26,826 nt of DNA from Desulfovibrio sp. (GTDB lineage: Bacteria; Desulfobacterota; Desulfovibrionia; Desulfovibrionales; Desulfovibrionaceae), in contig DONZ01000192.1 in assembly GCA_003512875.1 (NCBI GenBank), positions 1-26,826 of the forward strand, read 5' to 3'. The translations under genes were made by a program, and so were the position numbers. The notes under the pieces were generated by a model. The model saw only the letters and a program-made list of their open reading frames with translations, was not told where the DNA came from and made no database searches. This document shows positions 21,628-26,826 of this stretch, piece by piece (the stretch's first letter is position 1; every line of letters starts with the position of its first letter).

Positions 21628-21656
21628 TTGCTAAAAGCGCTAATTTGTGACAAAAT
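21628..21656 (+). promoter_or_regulatory. Possible promoter of the TPR-nuclease-ATPase operon
   Basis: TTGCTA (21628-21633) and CAAAAT (21651-21656) are 17 bases apart, with a predicted start near 21663 and an AGAGG ribosome site before the ATG at 21684. It is a moderate match. The divergent rpoN promoter could not be placed; a 13-nt palindrome CTTATGCCATAAG lies at 21541-21553. Confidence 0.35.
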
Positions 21657-21683
21657 GTAAGAAATACAAATCAGAGGTTTTTT

Positions 21684-22274
21684 ATGGATATAAATCAAAT
21701 ACGCACCCAACTTTCTTCCGCAAAAGTAAGCGCCAAAAAAGGCGATTTGGCAGGTTCCCTAAAACGCTTCATTTACGCAATGCACGCCCTCGTGCAGTCC
21801 AACACGCCCGTTTCCACCGAACTAAAAAGCCTTATCCGCGACACCACGATGGAATACAACGCGTTCACCCAAGTAAAGGACGCATTGAACATTTCTTTCA
21901 GCTACACGGCGGGCGAAGAGAAAAAACTGCTTGTGACCTGCATGAAAGCCTATGAACACCTGACCAAAAACCAAAAAGAGGAAGAGAGTTACGAAGACGC
22001 CCTCAAGCGCAAAAAAGCGCTTGACACCTATTTAAATTCCGCAAAAGACTTCTTAAGCAGGGATTTTCTTGAACAAGCCGACACAGCCGTTGAAAAGGCA
22101 CTGGAAAATTATAAGGACGAACATGCCATTTTCGCCTATATCGGCGAACTTTATCTGCAAAAAAACTATATCACGCGGGCGAAACATTTTTATAAACGCG
22201 CCACAGAAGCGGAACCGAACAACCAAGCCGTAGCGAAAAAATTTATTGAAATCAGCAAAATGCAGCAAAAATAA
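21684..22274 (+). CDS. TPR-like helical protein, 196 aa
   Basis: A soluble, almost entirely helical protein, highly charged, with no signal peptide. The C-terminal part from about residue 117 (AKDFLSRDFLEQADTAVEKALENY, then IFAYIGELYLQKNYITRAKHFYKRATEAEPNN) looks like two tetratricopeptide-type repeats. The N-terminal part (SAKVSAKKGDLAGSLKRFIYAMHAL) may contain another degenerate repeat. TPR units bind proteins, so a scaffold role is likely, but the partner is unknown. Its stop lies 8 bases before the nuclease gene, so it is the first gene of a tight three-gene operon with the YhaO/YhaN-like pair. Confidence 0.8.
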   Translation: MDINQIRTQLSSAKVSAKKGDLAGSLKRFIYAMHALVQSNTPVSTELKSLIRDTTMEYNAFTQVKDALNISFSYTAGEEKKLLVTCMKAYEHLTKNQKEEESYEDALKRKKALDTYLNSAKDFLSRDFLEQADTAVEKALENYKDEHAIFAYIGELYLQKNYITRAKHFYKRATEAEPNNQAVAKKFIEISKMQQK

Positions 22275-22282
22275 GAGGGGTT

Positions 22283-23638
22283 ATGCAGCAACTATCGTTT
22301 ATTCATGTTTCTGATTTGCATTTGGACAATTTTCCTCCCGTGAAACAAGAAAATGATGAAATGGCAATCCGTCTGCATGACGCCCCTTACGAGGCATTGA
22401 AAAATTTACTGGAACTTTGCAGACAAAAATCACCGCAATTCATTGTTTATTCGGGTGACATCCACGAGCACGGGCTTTTAAGCCTGGAAGCCCGTTTTTG
22501 TCTGACAGATTTTTTCAACGAGCTGAAAACGCTGGATATTCCTTTTTATTACGCCTGCGGCAATCACGACCACTTAGGGCAAAACGACAGCTTTTTCCAA
22601 AATTTTGAAAATGTTTTCCGCTTTTCCGAAAACTGGTCGCATTTTCCTTATCCCCCTAGTAAGAAAGAAGATACGGAGAACGAAACGGACCGATGCGCGC
22701 CCCTATGCAGCATATACGGCGTCAGCCACAGCACCCGCAAGGAATTGAAAAATTTTTTGAAAGATTTTTCCTGCGATGCCGCAGCCCCGTTCAATATCGG
22801 CGTTCTGCACGCGACAGTGAGCAGCTCCGATAAAATCAAAAATACCGACAAACACGTCGTCGCCCTTTGCAGGGAAAAAGATTTCAACAGCTTCCCCATT
22901 GATTACTGGGCGCTGGGACATATCCACGAACCCGCCGTCATTCAGGAAAGCCCCTTTCTCGCCTATGCGGGCGCGATGCAGGCTACCCGCATGAGTGAAA
23001 CAGGAGCCCGCGGAGCGACGCTTGTCACCGCGGAACATTTTGAAAACAAAACGGAGCAGAAAATCCATACGGAATTTTTTCCGCTCGCCCCGCTTGAAAC
23101 CTATTCCCTCTCCCTTACCCTCGCCATGGATGAAGAGCTTGAAAATACCGAACAATGCCTTGAATATTTTCTTTATGCATTCAAAAAAGAATACGCGAAA
23201 TTTGAAAAAAATCCTCTTTGCCGCACAAGAATTTTCAATCTTTATCTCGAAGGACAGCACGATTTGTACGAAGAACTGCAAGAGGAAGGGTTTATTCAAA
23301 ACCTGAAAAGCAAACTTGAAGAAATTGAAACAGACGCAAAAATTTTTATCAAAAAAATCAAATGCCTGATCCGCCCGCGTTTCGGCTATGAAAACGCTCA
23401 TAAACGCGATGATTTACTGGGAGAAGTGTTCAGACTGCTGGAAACGCTCCGCCAGGACCCGGAAACCTTTGAGAGCATCCTCAGAAAATTGGATAATGAT
23501 TTCAAAATCAAGAATGAAATCGAACTCGGATTTTTCGCCCATGGCGATAAACGCAGCAAAAAACAATTGGAAAAATATCGGAAAACGCTGCTCAAAGCAT
23601 GCGAGAATATTTGCGTTAACGTATTGGAACCCAAATAA
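22283..23638 (+). CDS. DNA repair nuclease of the Mre11/SbcD/YhaO group
   Basis: A 451-residue metallophosphoesterase expected to act as a manganese-dependent DNA nuclease. Metal-site motifs are visible in order: D11-L-H13, G58-D59, G93-N94-H95-D96, H in GVLHATV, and GHIHEP. Motif II reads SGDIHEHG where many relatives have GD-x-x-D, so the fourth position is altered, but related Mre11 proteins also vary there. After about residue 260 the sequence becomes helical and charged, as in YhaO-type proteins that bind an SMC-like partner. The next gene, 12 bases away, is such a partner. The usual SbcD cap domain is not recognisable. A strong AGAGGGG precedes the ATG. Confidence 0.88.
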   Translation: MQQLSFIHVSDLHLDNFPPVKQENDEMAIRLHDAPYEALKNLLELCRQKSPQFIVYSGDIHEHGLLSLEARFCLTDFFNELKTLDIPFYYACGNHDHLGQNDSFFQNFENVFRFSENWSHFPYPPSKKEDTENETDRCAPLCSIYGVSHSTRKELKNFLKDFSCDAAAPFNIGVLHATVSSSDKIKNTDKHVVALCREKDFNSFPIDYWALGHIHEPAVIQESPFLAYAGAMQATRMSETGARGATLVTAEHFENKTEQKIHTEFFPLAPLETYSLSLTLAMDEELENTEQCLEYFLYAFKKEYAKFEKNPLCRTRIFNLYLEGQHDLYEELQEEGFIQNLKSKLEEIETDAKIFIKKIKCLIRPRFGYENAHKRDDLLGEVFRLLETLRQDPETFESILRKLDNDFKIKNEIELGFFAHGDKRSKKQLEKYRKTLLKACENICVNVLEPK

Positions 23639-23650
23639 TTCGGTGGAAAT

Positions 23651-26600
23651 ATGTATATTAAAAATTTTCATATTGAAGAATTCGGTCCTTTAGAAAATAT
23701 TGATGTTGAAAATCTGCCCCAAACAATGGCGGTTTTTCTTGGCGACAACGAAGCAGGCAAAAGTTCTTCAATGGAATTTATCCGCACCATGCTCACGGGT
23801 ATTCCCAACAGACGTGACCTCTTTTCCCAGTCCATCAAGAAATTCAGGGGCGGAACCCTTCTTCTGGAAGATGAAAAATATGGCGGAATGCGTGTGGAAA
23901 GAAATTTTTCCGCCCGCTCCAACCGCAATTTAAAAGTATACGACGAAACCGGAAAAAAAATTGAAAACACGATTTTTTTCAATGCAACAGATAATATCTC
24001 ACAAGATGTGTACCGCCTTGTTTTCGGGTTCAATCTGGCGGAACTGCAAAATTTTTCCGCGTTTCAAGACACCAATATCCTTGAAAACGTTTTGGGCGCA
24101 AGCTATGGGCTCGGACTTATCACTCCCGAAGTCGCCTTGCAGAAAATCCAAGAACAAATGGACAAACTGTATAAGGCGAAAGGCAAAACATCCGTACTGC
24201 AGGCGCTGTTCGCAAAATGGAAAGATGAAAACGCGCTTTTTGAAGAAACGAACCAACGGGTAAAAAAATTTGACGAACTGCAAAACAGGCTTCAAAGCGC
24301 AACCCTTTCCTATGACGAATTAAAACAGGAAAAAATCAAGATAAAAGCCCATGCGGAAGAATTGCGCACATGCATAACACTTTGGGGACAATGGAAAAAA
24401 TGGGCGGACCTGCAAAAAGAATTTATAAAAATGCAAGCCCTCACAGGCAAGTTTTTTGACGAACATGCCGATGACGCCGAAATTTTATTCACAAAAATTT
24501 TGGAACAGCGCAGCATGAAACAAAAATTCTTGGCTTCCCTTTCACACACGCAGCGGGAATTTGAATACAGACTGAAAAAATTCAATATCAGAACAAACCT
24601 TATAGCCCAGTATTTGCCGATTAAGAATTTAAATGCAAAATTTTTGGAAGCGCAAAAAATCATTGCTGAAATCCCTGCGCAAAAAGTTCAAATCGAGCAG
24701 GCTTTTCTCGCCCTTAACAAACAAAACAAAAAAATCCTTGAAGCGTGGCAGCTCTTCAATCCCAGCCCTCTTATCCACCATTACGAAAGCCCCGAACGTT
24801 TATTGGAACATTTCGGCACGGTTTTGGAAGACAGCCTTTTTCTTGACGATCTGGAAAAATCCGCAAGCCGGATCAGAGAAGCCAAAGCCCAGGTGCAAAA
24901 CGCCAAAACAGCCTTGGAATATGCGAAACGCGATACGGAAAAAGCAAATCTCAAATACCAAGCCGTATTGAAAGAAAAAGCGGAAAACAATAAAAATTTA
25001 AATAAAAACAATTTGTTGAGCAAAGAAGAAATCGCATTTGAACAGCTGCTCCAGCAATGGCAAAACCGCTTGCAGGAAACCCAGGAAAAAGAAAACTCCT
25101 ATCTTGACATTTCCACCGAAAAATATACGGAATTTTTAAACCAAAGCAAGGAACTGGGCTTTTCTTCCCTGCAGGACAATACCGTCAGCAAGGACAACGC
25201 AAAAGATTTTCTGCAGCATTACATGCAGCTTGCCCAAATCGTACGCGGCATCCACAGCAACGAAGAAGAAATTTTAACCGCTTTCAAACAATATGAACAA
25301 ACTACCCAAGATTTGCAGCTGCAGGAAGAACACTTGCAGGAAAAAGCAAACAGAGCGAAACAAAACGGCGAACAAGACAAAAAACGTATTGAAAAAATCA
25401 ACGCCATTGACAAAGCCACCCGTAACATCATCAGGCAGCTGGAGCAAATAGAGCAAAAAACGGAACCGGAATATGAACAAGAGGCATTGCCGAAATGGAC
25501 CAAAATTCCCGCGCTTTTATGCGCCGGCACGGCTTTTTTGCTGCTTCTCTTACGCTTTACAAGCAGCAGTTCCCAAGTGGATATTTTTTTCGGAACATTG
25601 AACATCCCGTTTTTGCTGCCTGTCATTTTGCTTTTGGCAGGTATCGGACAAGGGGCTTTTTTATGGTATTTCCAACAAAAAAATGCCGGACAGCCCTCTT
25701 ATTCCCCCAACGAGCAAGTTGACCTTCTTGTTCATGATTTACAGGAATTGCAGGACATCCAAGAAAAACTTCTGCAAAACTTCTATCCGGAACAGGCAAA
25801 AGAACTTCCTCAAAACGAAGCCGCGGAAAAACAAAACGAAATGCTGCATTTTGACGAGGAACTGCTTCAGAAAATTGACGAAGCGAAACTTTCCTGGCTT
25901 ACTCAAGTCATTGAAAAAGCGAAGGAAAGAGCGTCCCTTTACAGCCATTACGCAAAAAAATTCAATGCCGGCGCAGCAGAAGAAACACAAGAAAATCCCG
26001 ACCCGCTCCAAAACCATGCCCGAATTGCAGAACTGAAAGAAAAAGCGGAACAGCTTGAAAAGCAAATCCGCAATTCCCTTTCCCAAGCGCAAGGCAGCAT
26101 ACGGTCCATGGCGGATGTGCCGAACTTCATGAGAACAATCCGCCGCCTGGATTTGCTGGTACAGGACATCAACACCATGAGCTTCAATGTGCGGCAGTGT
26201 CATGACGTTTACAATGAGTTCACGCAATGGCTGAAAACAGCCATTCCCCAATTATCCGACATGTTCGCCAAACTCCCCTCCGAGGAATATCTGCCTCGTT
26301 TAATCGAATACCGCCACACTATCCGGGAAGAACAGTTCAAACACATTCAAGAAATGCACGGGGCTATTTTCGCCGAAAGTTTGGCAAGCTTGGAAGAAAG
26401 CGCGGAACATTACGCCAATGTGGAAAAATCCCTTGCGGAGCGGAAGAACGCCTTGGAAAAAATTTATAAGCAATTGGCGGATTTTTTATGCAAAAACGGC
26501 TTGTTATCCGAAGACATGCATAATCAGTTCGTGCGAAAACTTTGCAACGAAGAACAGGAACAAGATATTTTTTCAGGCACATTTTCAAATGTCAAACAAT

Positions 26601-26826
26601 GCGTGGAAATGCTTTACCACCTGCATACGCTTCATACGGAACAGGAAAACCGCAAAGAACAGTTGTCGGCGCAATATGAGGCGCTCAAAGATTTCATCGA
26701 ACCCCTGCGGACAATTTTAATCCGTACCGACTTTTCTCCGAAAGAACCAATCCGCACGGAAAACGACTATATTCAGGCGTATCGGGACCTCATGCTTGAG
26801 CTTGCAAGCTCAAGCATGAGGTCCCG
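23651..26826 (+). CDS. YhaN-like SMC/Rad50-type ATPase with central membrane segments (cut by window end)
   Basis: An open frame of 1058 codons with no stop, running off the window. The N terminus MYIKNFHIEEFGPLENIDV and the Walker A GDNEAGKSSS (about residues 32-41) are typical of the AAA_27/YhaN branch of Rad50/SbcC-like ATPases. Long charged coiled coils follow. In the middle there are two hydrophobic segments, about residues 618-637 and 647-675, as in YhaN proteins, which may hold the complex at the membrane. The C-terminal lobe with Walker B is not reached. With the upstream nuclease it should form an SbcCD-like DNA end-processing complex. Residues after about 1051 come from the palindromic window end and are doubtful. 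Confidence 0.88.
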   Translation, partial: MYIKNFHIEEFGPLENIDVENLPQTMAVFLGDNEAGKSSSMEFIRTMLTGIPNRRDLFSQSIKKFRGGTLLLEDEKYGGMRVERNFSARSNRNLKVYDETGKKIENTIFFNATDNISQDVYRLVFGFNLAELQNFSAFQDTNILENVLGASYGLGLITPEVALQKIQEQMDKLYKAKGKTSVLQALFAKWKDENALFEETNQRVKKFDELQNRLQSATLSYDELKQEKIKIKAHAEELRTCITLWGQWKKWADLQKEFIKMQALTGKFFDEHADDAEILFTKILEQRSMKQKFLASLSHTQREFEYRLKKFNIRTNLIAQYLPIKNLNAKFLEAQKIIAEIPAQKVQIEQAFLALNKQNKKILEAWQLFNPSPLIHHYESPERLLEHFGTVLEDSLFLDDLEKSASRIREAKAQVQNAKTALEYAKRDTEKANLKYQAVLKEKAENNKNLNKNNLLSKEEIAFEQLLQQWQNRLQETQEKENSYLDISTEKYTEFLNQSKELGFSSLQDNTVSKDNAKDFLQHYMQLAQIVRGIHSNEEEILTAFKQYEQTTQDLQLQEEHLQEKANRAKQNGEQDKKRIEKINAIDKATRNIIRQLEQIEQKTEPEYEQEALPKWTKIPALLCAGTAFLLLLLRFTSSSSQVDIFFGTLNIPFLLPVILLLAGIGQGAFLWYFQQKNAGQPSYSPNEQVDLLVHDLQELQDIQEKLLQNFYPEQAKELPQNEAAEKQNEMLHFDEELLQKIDEAKLSWLTQVIEKAKERASLYSHYAKKFNAGAAEETQENPDPLQNHARIAELKEKAEQLEKQIRNSLSQAQGSIRSMADVPNFMRTIRRLDLLVQDINTMSFNVRQCHDVYNEFTQWLKTAIPQLSDMFAKLPSEEYLPRLIEYRHTIREEQFKHIQEMHGAIFAESLASLEESAEHYANVEKSLAERKNALEKIYKQLADFLCKNGLLSEDMHNQFVRKLCNEEQEQDIFSGTFSNVKQCVEMLYHLHTLHTEQENRKEQLSAQYEALKDFIEPLRTILIRTDFSPKEPIRTENDYIQAYRDLMLELASSSMRS
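26783..26826. repeat. 44-bp perfect palindrome at the window end
   Basis: Bases 26783-26804 are followed without spacer by their exact reverse complement at 26805-26826. The palindrome ends exactly at the window end and lies inside a coding region. It is most likely a fold-back artefact of library or assembly at a contig end; a real hairpin in the gene is the less likely alternative. Confidence 0.85.

Overview
The window looks like a chromosomal segment of a Desulfovibrio-like sulfate reducer (Desulfovibrionaceae, Desulfobacterota). The main evidence is a periplasmic [NiFe] hydrogenase small/large pair of the Desulfovibrio type, supported by sigma-54, a DarP-like protein and an AGCS symporter. 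The taxonomic call is an inference from gene content. Most of the window has moderate GC, but the type III restriction-modification operon is clearly more AT-rich. I found no tRNA, rRNA, IS element, integrase or CRISPR array.

Layout, left to right. (1) 1-1285, minus strand: an uncharacterised cysteine-containing protein, diacylglycerol kinase DgkA and the start of a class V aminotransferase, probably one operon. (2) 1426-2692, plus strand: a DUF3467-like protein overlapping a half-length DarP, then a universal stress protein with its own near-consensus promoter. (3) 2842-3963, minus: a lone branched-chain-amino-acid-type binding protein. (4) 4221-6910, plus: Tat-exported [NiFe] hydrogenase hynB-hynA with a strong terminator and no maturation genes. 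(5) 7219-7581, plus: a small proline/histidine-rich lipoprotein. (6) 7660-12286, minus: uvrA, gmhB and a PAS-GGDEF diguanylate cyclase in one run. (7) 12287-12728: a 442-bp gap with no protein gene but dense regulatory structure. (8) 12729-17286, minus: type III restriction-modification system mod-res. (9) 17483-18856, minus: a sodium:alanine/glycine symporter, with two matching 14-bp palindromes upstream. (10) 19211-21501, minus: rpoN (sigma-54) overlapping a D,D-carboxypeptidase gene. (11) 21684-26826, plus: a TPR-like protein, a Mre11/SbcD/YhaO-like nuclease and a YhaN-like SMC-type ATPase that runs off the window.

The most interesting element is in the gap at 12287-12728. The minus strand carries a full consensus sigma-54 promoter, TGGCACGGTCCTTGCT, at 12518-12533. 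It is followed by about 150 nt with a 9-bp 5' hairpin, a second hairpin, two CU-rich stretches complementary to Shine-Dalgarno sequences, and a rho-independent terminator ending near 12359. A perfect 19-nt palindrome lies about 150 bp upstream, where a sigma-54 activator would be expected to bind. This has the layout of a sigma-54-dependent small RNA, similar in organisation to Qrr RNAs, and I recognise no described family in it. It is a prediction from sequence only.

The last 44 bases of the window are a perfect palindrome inside the open YhaN-like reading frame, which suggests an assembly fold-back at the contig end. The last 22 bases should be treated as doubtful.
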